From VAYN01 sp963702075 (lineage in GTDB: Bacteria > Actinomycetota > Thermoleophilia > Solirubrobacterales > 70-9), in contig OY969703.1 of the NCBI GenBank assembly GCA_963702075.1, positions 1,116,001-1,180,000 of the forward strand: a stretch of DNA of 64,000 nt. The letters are read 5' to 3'. The notes beneath the pieces were generated by a model. That model was not told where the DNA came from and made no database searches. It saw nothing but the letters and a program-made list of their open reading frames with translations. Below, one piece after another: positions 27,069 through 35,100 of the stretch. The position numbers were made by a program, and so were the translations under genes. Numbering within the stretch: position 1 is the first letter of the stretch; every line of letters starts with the position of its first letter.

Positions 27069-27171
27069 AGACCGCAAGACCGCGACCAGCCTTCCAAAGC
27101 GGAAGCCTGTTTCACGCCTGGGCTAGTGGCGCCTGTTGCTAGCGCGGTCAACTCTGTGATGCCCCACACAC

Positions 27172-27702
27172 ATGAGAGCGGCGCGAACCCTCACGGTTTC
27201 GCGCTTGCTCACAAAACGCAAACATTTCACTTGGATCTTGCTCATCCTGCTTGTTTTCCCGGCCGCTGCACTGGCAGCCGGGGGCGGCGGGTCAAACGGT
27301 TCTCCGGAAGTGGGGCCGGCTCAGGTCGTGCAGATCGCGCCGCTGCAGCCGCCGGTCCAGCGCTTCCAGCGGCTCGTTCACACGATCGCCCACGACATCA
27401 AGGCCGAAGAACGCGCGGCGGCCCGCAAGCGCGAACGCGAACGCGAAGAACAGTTCGCCGAGCTGCCGGGCGGCGTCTCGCTCTCGACTCTGGAAGCGAT
27501 CGCCTCCTGCGAGTCGGGCGGCGACCCGACCGCCGTCTCCTCCGACGGGACCTACCGCGGCCTCTACCAATTCGACTACGGGACCTGGGAATCGATGGGC
27601 GGCAGCGGCGACCCGGCCGCCGCCCCCGTGGCCGAGCAGAACTACCGCGCCGCGCTCCTCTATGCGACGGCGGGGTCCAGCCCCTGGCCCGTCTGCGGTT
27701 GA
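27172..27702 (+). CDS. Secreted Rpf-like transglycosylase-domain protein
   Basis: A 176-residue exported protein. A signal peptide (WILLILLVFPAAALAAGG) precedes a Gly/Pro-rich linker, a basic/acidic helix (AEERAAARKREREREEQ) and a C-terminal resuscitation-promoting-factor/transglycosylase-like domain (PF06737). That domain reads LEAIASCESGGDPTAVSSDGTYRGLYQFDYGTWESMGG...SSPWPVCG. The catalytic Glu in CESGG and the final conserved Cys are present. Such enzymes cleave peptidoglycan during growth and exit from dormancy. The 103-bp upstream region shows no recognisable ydaO-type riboswitch, a common rpf control element. Confidence 0.88.
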   Translation: MRAARTLTVSRLLTKRKHFTWILLILLVFPAAALAAGGGGSNGSPEVGPAQVVQIAPLQPPVQRFQRLVHTIAHDIKAEERAAARKREREREEQFAELPGGVSLSTLEAIASCESGGDPTAVSSDGTYRGLYQFDYGTWESMGGSGDPAAAPVAEQNYRAALLYATAGSSPWPVCG

Positions 27703-27717
27703 GCCTACGATCCGCAT

Positions 27718-28566
27718 GTGAGCGAGGAGAAAGTTCCGGCGCCGGATCCCGAGGGTCCCAAGCGCAAACCGCCGAAAGAGGCGATCGCCGAGGCGCGGGT
27801 GCGGGCGCCGACCCGCGGCAACCGCAAGCTCGAGAGCTTCCTCGAGGCGGTGAACGAGGACGAGCAGGTGCGGGCCTGGTGGTACATGACCCAGGTCCAA
27901 TCCGAGCGGCTCGGCATGTCGGACCACTCCTGGGTCCACATGCAAATCGTCCTCAACATCGCCCTGCGCCTGCTGCGCCTGCTGGTCAAAGCCGGGGTCG
28001 AGCCGGCGATGGTCGCCGACCACGGCATGCGCGACCGCGACGCCGAGGTCGTCGTCGCCGGCGGCGCCCTCCTCCACGACGTCGGCATGTCGATCCACCG
28101 CGCCGACCACGAGGCCTACTCGCTCTTCCTCGCCAACGGCGCCCTCGAACGCCTCCTCGTCGACGCCTACCGCCAGCCCGAGCGCACCGTCGTCGCCTCG
28201 GAGATCCTCCACGCGATCATCGGCCACCGCCGCCGCGGCGAGCCCTACACGCTCGAGGCCGGCGTCGTCCGGGTCGCCGACGCCCTCGACATGGCCCAGG
28301 GCCGCACCCGTATACCGCTGGAGAAAGGCCACGAGGGCATCCATTCGATCTCCGCCGCCGCGATCGACGAGGTCCGGATCGAAGCCGGCGAGGACCGCCC
28401 GATCAAGATCGAGATCCAGCTCAACAACTCCGCCGGCATCTTCCAGGTAGACGACCTCCTCGCCACCAAGATCCGCGACACCCCTCTCGAGGGCAAAGTC
28501 GAAGTAGTCGCCAAGATCGAGGGCGAAGCCGAGAAACGCCTACTGACCGGCTTCCGGCTGTCTTGA
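27718..28566 (+). CDS. HD-domain phosphohydrolase
   Basis: A 282-residue metal-dependent HD protein. Seen: SDHSWVHMQIVLNIALRLL (first His), VVAGGALLHDVGMSIHR (the HD pair), EILHAIIGHRRRGEPYTLEAGVVRVADALD (later His and Asp) and a C-terminal mixed domain. A nucleotide or cyclic-nucleotide substrate is likely but not identified. It starts with GTG at 27718, 15 nt after the Rpf-like gene. It stands just upstream of the phosphate island. Confidence 0.88.
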   Translation: MSEEKVPAPDPEGPKRKPPKEAIAEARVRAPTRGNRKLESFLEAVNEDEQVRAWWYMTQVQSERLGMSDHSWVHMQIVLNIALRLLRLLVKAGVEPAMVADHGMRDRDAEVVVAGGALLHDVGMSIHRADHEAYSLFLANGALERLLVDAYRQPERTVVASEILHAIIGHRRRGEPYTLEAGVVRVADALDMAQGRTRIPLEKGHEGIHSISAAAIDEVRIEAGEDRPIKIEIQLNNSAGIFQVDDLLATKIRDTPLEGKVEVVAKIEGEAEKRLLTGFRLS

Positions 28567-28575
28567 CGAGGCGGC

Positions 28576-28824
28576 TTAGTTAAAACGGGCCAGGTCGGCG
28601 CGGCGCTGTTCCTTGCGCTTCTCGAGGCGGCCCTGGATCAGCGAGAGAACGATGACCAGGGCGGCGAAGAAGAAGATCACGCCGAAGCAGAAGAAGGTCA
28701 CCGTCTTGTCCGTGGTGGGGCCGGCGAGGCCGACGCCCTCATCGGCGAAGGCCGCGGGGGCGAGGACCAGCATCAGGGACATCAGGGCCCAGATCGAGGC
28801 CAGGAGTGCGGCGGTTCGCTTCAC
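28576..28824 (-). CDS. Small membrane protein (signal peptide plus one membrane segment)
   Basis: An 82-residue protein. A probable cleaved signal (LLASIWALMSLMLVLAPAAF, then ADEG) precedes a membrane segment (VTFFCFGVIFFFAALVIVLS) and a basic cytoplasmic tail (QGRLEKRKEQRRADLARFN). GTG at 28824 is the best start; no strong ribosome-binding site is seen. No family is recognised. It is convergent with the HD gene and divergent from the PhoB-like regulator. Confidence 0.65.
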   Translation of the reverse strand: MKRTAALLASIWALMSLMLVLAPAAFADEGVGLAGPTTDKTVTFFCFGVIFFFAALVIVLSLIQGRLEKRKEQRRADLARFN

Positions 28825-28908
28825 GGGGTGGAAATCTAGCGGACGGAGGGGCGCCGGGCCGCGGGCGGGTTTTCCGGCGTTTCCGCAATTTCGGCTCGGA
28901 CCCAAGAC

Positions 28909-28931
28909 CACTTGTGAAAATCCTGTAATCA
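28909..28931 (-). promoter_or_regulatory. Possible PHO-box-like repeat before the first PhoB-like gene
   Basis: On the minus strand TTACAGGATTT is followed directly by TCACAAGTGGT, two 11-bp units sharing a T-x-ACA core. It lies 23 nt before the regulator start. It is weaker than the other four sites. Confidence 0.35.
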
Positions 28932-28953
28932 GCAGGGCTTTCCCGGCTGTTCT

Positions 28954-29775
28954 GTGCCATACACTCCGCTTATCCGCATCGCAGTGATCGACACCGACAG
29001 CGGTTTCGTCACGGTCCTCGCCAAACGTGCCGAAGCCGCCGGCTGGATCCTCAGCCACAGCAGTGGCCCCGTGCCGCCGCGCGACCTCGTCGCGATGAAG
29101 CTGAACGCCCTCTTGGTCGACCCGGCCCTGCTCGGGGACGAAGCCTGGTCCTACCTCGAGCGGGTGGCCGCGATGCTGCCCGAGCTCGGCCTCGTCGTCT
29201 GCACCGGCCGCTCCACCGTCGCCCAGCGGGTCCGCGGCTTGCGGCTCGGCGTCGACGACTGGATGACTAAGCCATCTCATCCCGAGGAGGCGATGGCGCG
29301 GATCGAAGCCGTCGCCCGTCGCCACACCCGCGGCCGCCGCGAGGTCGAAAGCGCGCCGCTCACCGCCGGCGAGCTGGAGATCCGCCCCGATCGCTTCCAG
29401 GCCTTCGTCGGCAAGGAGCCGCTGGACCTGACCCGTCGCGAGTTCGAGCTGCTCTACCTGCTCGCCGAGGAGCGCAGCCAGGTGCTGGAGCGGGAGAAGA
29501 TCTACCAGCGGGTCTGGGGCTACGCGATGGCCCACGGCGACCGCTCGGTCGACGTCTTCGTCCGCAAGCTGCGCCAGAAGCTGGAGAAGCGCTCGCCGAG
29601 CTGGTCCTACATCCACACCCACTTCGGCATCGGCTATCGCTTCGAGCCCGAACCCGCCGGGATCGTCGAGGAGGAGCTACGACCTGCTGCCGAGCCGGTG
29701 GAGGCCGAGAAGCAGCCCGAGCCGCAGCCGGATCCTTCTTCACAGGTCGTTCACAAGACCTTTACGGCGGGGTAA
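28954..29775 (+). CDS. PhoB/OmpR-family response regulator
   Basis: A 273-residue response regulator. The receiver (residues about 7-120) keeps the acidic pair in AVIDTDSGF, the phospho-acceptor Asp in NALLVDPALLGD, Thr in VVCTGRS and Lys in DWMTKPSHPEE. The winged-helix effector (about 130-228) has DLTRREFELLYLLAEERSQVLEREKIYQRVWGY...RSVDVFVRKLRQKLE...IHTHFGIGYRFE. A Pro/Glu-rich tail follows. No PhoR kinase is adjacent. Its location before pstSCAB-phoU makes a phosphate-starvation regulator likely. The start GTG at 28954 has no clear ribosome-binding site. Confidence 0.85.
   Translation: MPYTPLIRIAVIDTDSGFVTVLAKRAEAAGWILSHSSGPVPPRDLVAMKLNALLVDPALLGDEAWSYLERVAAMLPELGLVVCTGRSTVAQRVRGLRLGVDDWMTKPSHPEEAMARIEAVARRHTRGRREVESAPLTAGELEIRPDRFQAFVGKEPLDLTRREFELLYLLAEERSQVLEREKIYQRVWGYAMAHGDRSVDVFVRKLRQKLEKRSPSWSYIHTHFGIGYRFEPEPAGIVEEELRPAAEPVEAEKQPEPQPDPSSQVVHKTFTAG
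29739..29771 (+). promoter_or_regulatory. PHO-box-like triple 11-bp direct repeat
   Basis: TTCACAGGTCG, TTCACAAGACC and TTTACGGCGGG follow one another in exact 11-bp register. TTCAC units in 11-bp steps are the PHO-box pattern known from actinobacterial PhoP. The site sits inside the 3' end of the first regulator gene and 40 nt before the second, so it probably drives the second gene. Confidence 0.6.
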
Positions 29776-29811
29776 CCGCTCCCTCGATCCACCCGGCCAT
29801 GCTCGGCTGGC

Positions 29812-30105
29812 ATGGGACGGCTGGAGATCAGGCCAGAGGAGCACGCCGCGCTTGTCGACGGGCGGCCGCTCAGCCTGACCGTCCGCGAGCTGCAGCTCCT
29901 GGTCAGCCTCTCTGAGCACCCGCAGCGGATCATGACCCGCGAGGAGCTCTTCGCCCAGGTTTGGGGCGGACAGCCGCGCGACGACGACCGCTCGGTTGAC
30001 GTCTACGTCAGCCGGTTGCGGGCGAAGCTGGGTGAGGCTCTGCCCGGGAGGAGCTTGATCCATACGCACAACGGGATCGGTTACCGCTATTCGCCGGATG
30101 GATAA
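29812..30105 (+). CDS. Orphan winged-helix (Trans_reg_C) regulator lacking a receiver
   Basis: A 97-residue protein that is only the OmpR/PhoB C-terminal DNA-binding domain: LEIRPEEHAALVDGRPLSLTVRELQLLVSLSEHPQRIMTREELFAQVWGG...RSVDVYVSRLRAKLGE...IHTHNGIGYRYS. No receiver precedes it, and no frame-shifted receiver remnant is visible in the 36 nt after the previous stop. It could compete with or support the full-length regulator at the same sites, independent of phosphorylation. It lies directly upstream of pstS1. Confidence 0.85.
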   Translation: MGRLEIRPEEHAALVDGRPLSLTVRELQLLVSLSEHPQRIMTREELFAQVWGGQPRDDDRSVDVYVSRLRAKLGEALPGRSLIHTHNGIGYRYSPDG

Positions 30106-30122
30106 CGCCGCCTCCAGCGCCC

Positions 30123-30144
30123 TTTTACATCTTTTTTACATCTT
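30123..30144 (+). promoter_or_regulatory. PHO-box-like perfect 11-bp tandem repeat before pstS1
   Basis: TTTTACATCTT occurs twice without a gap (30123-30133 and 30134-30144), 84 nt before the pstS1 ATG. Perfect 11-bp spacing matches head-to-tail binding by PhoB/PhoP dimers. The third 11-mer (CGCCACACCGC) is degenerate. Confidence 0.65.
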
Positions 30145-30227
30145 CGCCACACCGCGATAACAAGCTGGGACATGGCCACTGGGACCCTCCGCCCCAGCTA
30201 TGTCGAACGAATCCAAAAGGGAGTCTG

Positions 30228-31340
30228 ATGTCCAGCTCTAGATGGCTTGTGGTGATCGCCTTTGCCGTGGCCCTTGCTCTCGGCGTTGCCGCGTGCGGGT
30301 CCAGCAGCGACGAAACCAGTGGTTCCTCCTCTGGCAGCGGTGGCGGTGAAGTCTCCGGTGAAATCGCCGGTGCCGGCTCGACCGCACAGCAGGCGGCGCA
30401 GGAAGCTTGGATCGCCGAATTCGAGAGCGAAAACTCCGGCGCGACCATCTCCTACGACCCGGTCGGCTCCGGCGGCGGCCGCGAACAGTTCATCGCCGGC
30501 GGCGTTGCCTACGCGGGCAGTGACGCAGCACTCTCAACCGAAGAAGGCGAACTGGAAAAGGCCGAAAAGAAGTGCTCGCCGGGCGAACTGATCGAGGTCC
30601 CGGACTACATCTCGCCGATTGCGATCATCTACAACCTGCCGGGCGTCGAAGAACTGAAACTCGACCCGGAAACCCTGGCCAAGATCTTCGCCCAGGAAAT
30701 CACCAGCTGGAACGACCCGGCGATCGCCAAAGACAACGAAGGCGTCGAACTGCCGGACACCCGCATCACCCCGGTCAACCGCTCCGACGAGTCGGGGACG
30801 ACGCAGAACTTCACGGAATACCTCTCCGAGGTGCTTCCGAGCGTCTGGAAGTTCGAAGTCAGCGGCGACTGGCCGGTCAAGGGCGGCGAAGCCGCCTCGG
30901 GCACCTCGGGTGTGGTCGAAGCGGTCAGCGCCGGCGAAGGCGCGATCGGCTACGCCGATGCCAGCCAGGCGGGCGAACTCACCGTCGCCCAGGTCAAAGT
31001 CGGCAGCGAATGGGCAGAACCGACTCCGGAGGCCGCGGCGAAAATCGTCGAGGAGTCTCCTCTGGACAAGCAGCTCAGTCCATCGAAGTACACGATTGCC
31101 TACGAACTCGACCGCAAGACCGAATCGCAGGGGACGTATCCGATCGTGCTCGTCTCCTACCTGATCGCCTGCACCAAATACGGCTCGAGCTCCGAAGCCG
31201 GTGCGGTCAAGGCATACGCCGAATACGTGGTCAGCCCCGCAGGGCAGGAACTGGCCGCCGAACAGGCCGGCTCGGCGCCGCTCTCCTCGGCGCTGACGAA
31301 GAAGGTCATGCCCGCGGTCGAAGCGATCGAAGCGGGCTAG
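30228..31340 (+). CDS. pstS: Phosphate ABC transporter substrate-binding lipoprotein
   Basis: A 370-residue lipid-anchored phosphate receptor of the high-affinity Pst system. The signal peptide ends in lipobox GVAACGS (acylated Cys about 24), then a Ser/Gly linker. The PstS fold shows AGAGSTAQQAAQEAW, YDPVGSGGGREQF, AYAGSDAALS, ITSWNDPAI, VNRSDESGTTQNFTEYL and ASGTSGVVEAVSAGEGAIGYAD. These include the Ser/Thr and Gly residues that bind phosphate. First gene of pstSCAB-phoU, 7 nt before pstC. Confidence 0.95.
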   Translation: MSSSRWLVVIAFAVALALGVAACGSSSDETSGSSSGSGGGEVSGEIAGAGSTAQQAAQEAWIAEFESENSGATISYDPVGSGGGREQFIAGGVAYAGSDAALSTEEGELEKAEKKCSPGELIEVPDYISPIAIIYNLPGVEELKLDPETLAKIFAQEITSWNDPAIAKDNEGVELPDTRITPVNRSDESGTTQNFTEYLSEVLPSVWKFEVSGDWPVKGGEAASGTSGVVEAVSAGEGAIGYADASQAGELTVAQVKVGSEWAEPTPEAAAKIVEESPLDKQLSPSKYTIAYELDRKTESQGTYPIVLVSYLIACTKYGSSSEAGAVKAYAEYVVSPAGQELAAEQAGSAPLSSALTKKVMPAVEAIEAG

Positions 31341-31347
31341 GAGGGAC

Positions 31348-32301
31348 GTGGCCTCGGTCGACACCACGACCAACGCAGGCCAGTTGCTGGCGGCGGCGTC
31401 CGGAGGGCGCCGCCGCCTCGGTGACCGCGTCTTCTCGCGGACCGCGGTCCTCGCCGCGGTAACGATCCTGATCCTGCTGGCGGGGGTCGCGATCTTCCTC
31501 CTCTCCGAGGGCTTCCCGGCCCTCACCGCCAGCGCCTCCGAACTGCCGGAGGGCAAGACCTTCCTCGACTACGTCGCCCCGCTCGCCTTCGGGACGGTCC
31601 TGGCGGCGGCGCTCGCCGCCGTCGTCGCGGTTCCGCTCGCCGTCGCCGTGGCGCTCTTCATCACCCACGTCGCGCCGCCGAAGATCGCGCTGACGCTCGG
31701 CTACCTGGTCGACCTGCTGGCGGCGATCCCGAGCATCATCTACGGCCTTTGGGGCATCTTCGTCCTCGGCCCGGCCGCGGTGCCGGTGATGAAGTGGCTG
31801 GAAGAAAAGCTCGGCTTCATCCCGATCTTCGAAGGCCCCGCCTCCGTCACCGGGCGGACGATGCTGGTTGCCGGGCTGGTATTGGCGGTGATGATCCTGC
31901 CGATCGTCTCCGCCGTCTCCCGTGAGGCGTTCGCGCAGGCGCCGCGGAGGCTGCAGGAAGGCGCGCAGGCGCTCGGCGCGACCCGTTGGGAGATGATCCG
32001 GATGACCGTCCTTCCCTTCGGCCGCTCCTCGGTGATCAGCGGCGCCATGCTCGGGCTCGGCCGGGCGCTGGGGGAGACGATGGCGGTGACGATCATCCTC
32101 TCGGTCTCCGGCGCCGTCAGCTTCAACCTGATCAGCCAGGCGAACCCCTCGACGATCGCCGCCAACATCGCCCTCAACTTCCCCGAGTCGAGCGGGCTCG
32201 CGATCAACGCCCTGATCGCCACCGGCCTGGTCCTCTTCGCGATCACCCTGGTCACCAACATGGGAGCGCGGGCGATCATCGCCCGGCAGAACCAGGAATA
32301 G
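31348..32301 (+). CDS. pstC: Phosphate ABC transporter permease PstC
   Basis: A 317-residue inner-membrane permease with about six membrane segments. Seen: FGTVLAAALAAVVAVPLAVAVAL, DLLAAIPSIIYGLWGIFVL (the PstC signature region) and the EAA loop EGAQALGATRWEMIRMTVLP, which docks on PstB. GTG start at 31348. It pairs with PstA, whose ATG follows 2 nt after this stop codon. Confidence 0.94.
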   Translation: MASVDTTTNAGQLLAAASGGRRRLGDRVFSRTAVLAAVTILILLAGVAIFLLSEGFPALTASASELPEGKTFLDYVAPLAFGTVLAAALAAVVAVPLAVAVALFITHVAPPKIALTLGYLVDLLAAIPSIIYGLWGIFVLGPAAVPVMKWLEEKLGFIPIFEGPASVTGRTMLVAGLVLAVMILPIVSAVSREAFAQAPRRLQEGAQALGATRWEMIRMTVLPFGRSSVISGAMLGLGRALGETMAVTIILSVSGAVSFNLISQANPSTIAANIALNFPESSGLAINALIATGLVLFAITLVTNMGARAIIARQNQE

Positions 32302-32303
32302 GC

Positions 32304-33371
32304 ATGGAGAGCGCATCTCAGCCGATCCACGCCGGCGGCCTCGTCCTGACCCGCGAGCGCGGGAGTCTGCCGCGCTGGGGCACCTGGGCTGCGGTCGGCG
32401 GCTCGGCGGCCGTGGTCGCGGCGCTCCGGGTCGCGACGGGCGTCTTCACGGTGGCGCTCACCCTGGTCTTCGCGACGCTCCTCTCAGCGCTCGTCCTCTA
32501 CGCCTGGTCGCGGGCGGTGGAGGGGCCGCGAAGGGCGAAAGACCGGTTGATGACGCTCTTGATCGCCGCCGCCTTCGGCCTGGCGATGATCCCGCTCTTC
32601 TCGCTGGTCTTCGAAGTCGCCAAGCGCGGCATTCCGGGCTTGAGCGCCGAATTCTTCACCGAGGATGCTCGAGGGGTGGTTGGCGGCGGCGGTGCCGCCC
32701 ACGCGATCATGGGCACGCTGATCATCACCGGAGTCGCCAGCCTGATCTCGGTCCCGATCGGGATCATGGCGGCGATCTACCTCAACGAGTACGGGGCGGG
32801 GCGCCTGCGAAGGGCGCTGACCTTCTTCGTCGACGTGATGACCGGGATCCCCTCGATCGTCGCCGGTCTCTTCGCTTACGCGCTGTTCGAGATCTTCCTC
32901 GGACCGGGGATCCGGCTCGGGGTGATGGGCTCGGTCGCCCTCTCGGTGCTGATGATCCCGATCGTGATCCGCTCCGCCGAGGAGGTCCTGAAGATCGTCC
33001 CCGACCACCTGCGCGAAGCCGCCTACGCGCTGGGGACCCCGAAGTGGAAGACGATCACCAAGGTCGTCCTACCGACCGCCTTCGCCGGTCTCGTCACCGG
33101 GGTGATGATCGCGATCGCCCGGATCATCGGCGAGACCGCGCCGCTGCTGGTCACGACCGGGGTCGTCGACTCGATGAACACCGATCCCTTCAACGGCCGC
33201 ATGCAGAACCTCGCCGTCTACGCCTACAACGAGTACCGCTCGCCTGGGGTGATGAAACAGGCCTCCTACGACAAGGCGTGGGCGGCGGCGCTGACCCTGA
33301 TCGCGATCGTGATGATCCTCAACATTGCTGCCCGGCTCGTCTACCGGCGGTACAAGACCGAGATCCGCTGA
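32304..33371 (+). CDS. pstA: Phosphate ABC transporter permease PstA
   Basis: A 355-residue permease. The N-terminal ~60 residues, with two extra membrane segments, exceed the usual PstA core. The core shows GTLIITGVASLISVPIGIMAAIYLNEYG, DVMTGIPSIVAGLFAYALF, the EAA loop EAAYALGTPKWKTITKVVLP and ARIIGETAPLLVT. The ATG at 32304 follows the pstC stop by 2 nt; longer upstream frames lie inside pstC and are artefacts. Confidence 0.94.
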   Translation: MESASQPIHAGGLVLTRERGSLPRWGTWAAVGGSAAVVAALRVATGVFTVALTLVFATLLSALVLYAWSRAVEGPRRAKDRLMTLLIAAAFGLAMIPLFSLVFEVAKRGIPGLSAEFFTEDARGVVGGGGAAHAIMGTLIITGVASLISVPIGIMAAIYLNEYGAGRLRRALTFFVDVMTGIPSIVAGLFAYALFEIFLGPGIRLGVMGSVALSVLMIPIVIRSAEEVLKIVPDHLREAAYALGTPKWKTITKVVLPTAFAGLVTGVMIAIARIIGETAPLLVTTGVVDSMNTDPFNGRMQNLAVYAYNEYRSPGVMKQASYDKAWAAALTLIAIVMILNIAARLVYRRYKTEIR

Positions 33372-33397
33372 GAGTGGAAGGAAGGAAGCTGAAATCG

Positions 33398-34294
33398 ATG
33401 CTGGGAGCCGCAACCAAACGCAGCCTGCCGGAGACGGAGGGCAAAAAGGGAGAGATGACCGAATCCCGTCCTAATACCGCGACCTCGACCGAGCCGGCCG
33501 CGGTTTCCGGGCGCGGTGCGAAGACGATCGAGACCCGTGAGGTCAACCTCTTCTACGGCGACTTCCACGCGGTTGAAGACGTGACGATGACGATCGAGCC
33601 GAACAAGGTGACCGCGCTGATCGGCTCTTCGGGCTGCGGCAAGACGACCTTCCTGCGCTCGCTCAACCGCATGCACGAGCTGACGCCGGGGGCCCGGGTC
33701 GAGGGTGAGGTGACGCTCGACGGCGAGGACGTCTACGACGCCCGCGTCGACCCGGTCGCGGTGCGCCGCCTGATCGGGATGGTCTTCCAACAGCCGAACC
33801 CGTTCCCGACGATGTCGATCTACGACAACGTTGCCGCCGGACTCAACCTCAACTCGACGAAGGTGAGCAAGGCGCAGAAGGACGGGGTGGTGGAGCGCAG
33901 CCTGCGCGGCGCCCACCTCTGGGAGGAGGTCTCCGACCGGCTCGACAAGCCTGGCGGCAGCCTCTCCGGCGGCCAGCAGCAGCGGCTCTGCATCGCACGG
34001 GCGATCGCGGTCGAGCCGGAGGTCCTGCTGATGGACGAGCCCTGCTCGGCGCTCGACCCGGTGGCGACGCTGGCAGTCGAGGACCTGATCGGCGAGCTGA
34101 AGAGCCGCTACACGATCGTCATCGTCACTCACAACATGCAGCAGGCGGCGCGGGCCAGCGACGTCACCGCCTTCTTCAACCTCGACGCGACCGGCAAGCC
34201 CGGGCACCTGGTGGAGATGGGCCCGACCGAGGAGATCTTCACCAACCCGAACCAGAAAGAGACCGAGGACTACGTCAGCGGTCGGTTCGGCTAG
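33398..34294 (+). CDS. pstB: Phosphate ABC transporter ATPase PstB
   Basis: The ATPase that energises phosphate import. Seen: TREVNLFYGDFHAVEDV, Walker A GSSGCGKTTFLRSLNRM, QQPNPFPTMSIYDNV, signature SLSGGQQQRLCIARAIA, Walker B VLLMDEPCSALDP, and VIVTHNMQQAARASD. The C-terminus ends in DYVSGRFG, usual for PstB. The ATG at 33398 follows an AAGGAAG site (298 residues). A second ATG at 33455 with GGGAG close upstream would drop 19 poorly conserved residues. Confidence 0.95.
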   Translation: MLGAATKRSLPETEGKKGEMTESRPNTATSTEPAAVSGRGAKTIETREVNLFYGDFHAVEDVTMTIEPNKVTALIGSSGCGKTTFLRSLNRMHELTPGARVEGEVTLDGEDVYDARVDPVAVRRLIGMVFQQPNPFPTMSIYDNVAAGLNLNSTKVSKAQKDGVVERSLRGAHLWEEVSDRLDKPGGSLSGGQQQRLCIARAIAVEPEVLLMDEPCSALDPVATLAVEDLIGELKSRYTIVIVTHNMQQAARASDVTAFFNLDATGKPGHLVEMGPTEEIFTNPNQKETEDYVSGRFG

Positions 34295-34304
34295 GGGGTA
34301 GGTC

Positions 34305-34994
34305 ATGCCCGAAGTGGCGCGCGCCGAATATCTAGAGGAACTAGCCAACCTGGAGGCGAGCGCGCTGGGCGGGCTCGACCTCGTCAACATCGCCCTCGGG
34401 CGGACCCTGGAAGCGGTCGAGCGTCAGGACGTCGAGCTGGCGCAGTTGGTCGTCGCCGACGATGACCGCATCGACGGCCGCTACCTCGAGGTGCATCAGG
34501 CGTTGATCACGCTGCTGGCGACGCAGTCGCCGGTGGCCACCGACCTGCGCCTGATCTCCTCGCTGCTGCACGTGCTGAAGAACATCGAGCGGATGGGCGA
34601 CCAGTGCGTGAACATCTGCAAGGTGATCCCGATCTCCGGCAACGAGCCGCCGGCCGACCAGGAGATGGTGCGGCTGATCCTGACGATGGGGCGGCAGACG
34701 AAGACGCTGATCACGCAGGCGAAGCGGGCCTTCGAAGAGCGCGACGTCGAGATGGCGCAGGACCTGGTCCGCCAGGACGACGTCGTCGACGACCTCAACC
34801 GCGACTGCTTCCGGCTGGCGTTGGAGATCGGCGACGACATCGACAAGCGCGAGTGGGCGATGACGATGCTGCTGGCGGCGCGGGCGTTGGAGCGGACTGC
34901 TGACAATGCGGTGGATATCGGCGAGCAGGTCGCCTTCGTGGTCACGGGGCTGTTCAGAGAGTTCGAGGACGCCTCGCATCCCAGTACTTCGTGA
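34305..34994 (+). CDS. phoU: Phosphate signalling protein PhoU
   Basis: A 229-residue helical protein with two PhoU repeats. Seen: LVVADDDRIDGRYLEVHQALITLLATQSPVATDLRLISSLLHVLKNIERMGDQCVNICK and the second repeat DLVRQDDVVDDLNRDCF...LLAARALERTADNAVDIGEQVAFVV, with the metal-binding ERxGD and ERxAD motifs. PhoU restrains Pst transport and Pho signalling when phosphate is plentiful. It starts 10 nt after pstB. A 16-bp hairpin follows its stop. Confidence 0.95.
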   Translation: MPEVARAEYLEELANLEASALGGLDLVNIALGRTLEAVERQDVELAQLVVADDDRIDGRYLEVHQALITLLATQSPVATDLRLISSLLHVLKNIERMGDQCVNICKVIPISGNEPPADQEMVRLILTMGRQTKTLITQAKRAFEERDVEMAQDLVRQDDVVDDLNRDCFRLALEIGDDIDKREWAMTMLLAARALERTADNAVDIGEQVAFVVTGLFREFEDASHPSTS

Positions 34995-35001
34995 GCGCGG
35001 G

Positions 35002-35047
35002 GCGAGGAGGGATGTCCTGCGCTGGATGCTCGGACACCCCTCCTCGC
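35002..35047 (+). terminator. Hairpin between phoU and ppx
   Basis: Arms 35002-35017 and 35032-35047 form a 16-bp stem with one mismatch and a 14-nt loop, starting 7 nt after the phoU stop. There is no T tract. Part of the stem (GAGG-GGTGTCC) resembles the first stem of the two-hairpin repeats. Confidence 0.5.
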
Positions 35048-35100
35048 AACCGGGGCGCCGTGTGAGATCCGGTCTGCCTGGGAACATGCAGAGGATACCT

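Noticed and set aside
27069..27171. ydaO (c-di-AMP) riboswitch before the Rpf-like gene
   Set aside because: Such switches are common before rpf genes, but the gap is only 103 bp and I could not find the conserved motif blocks.
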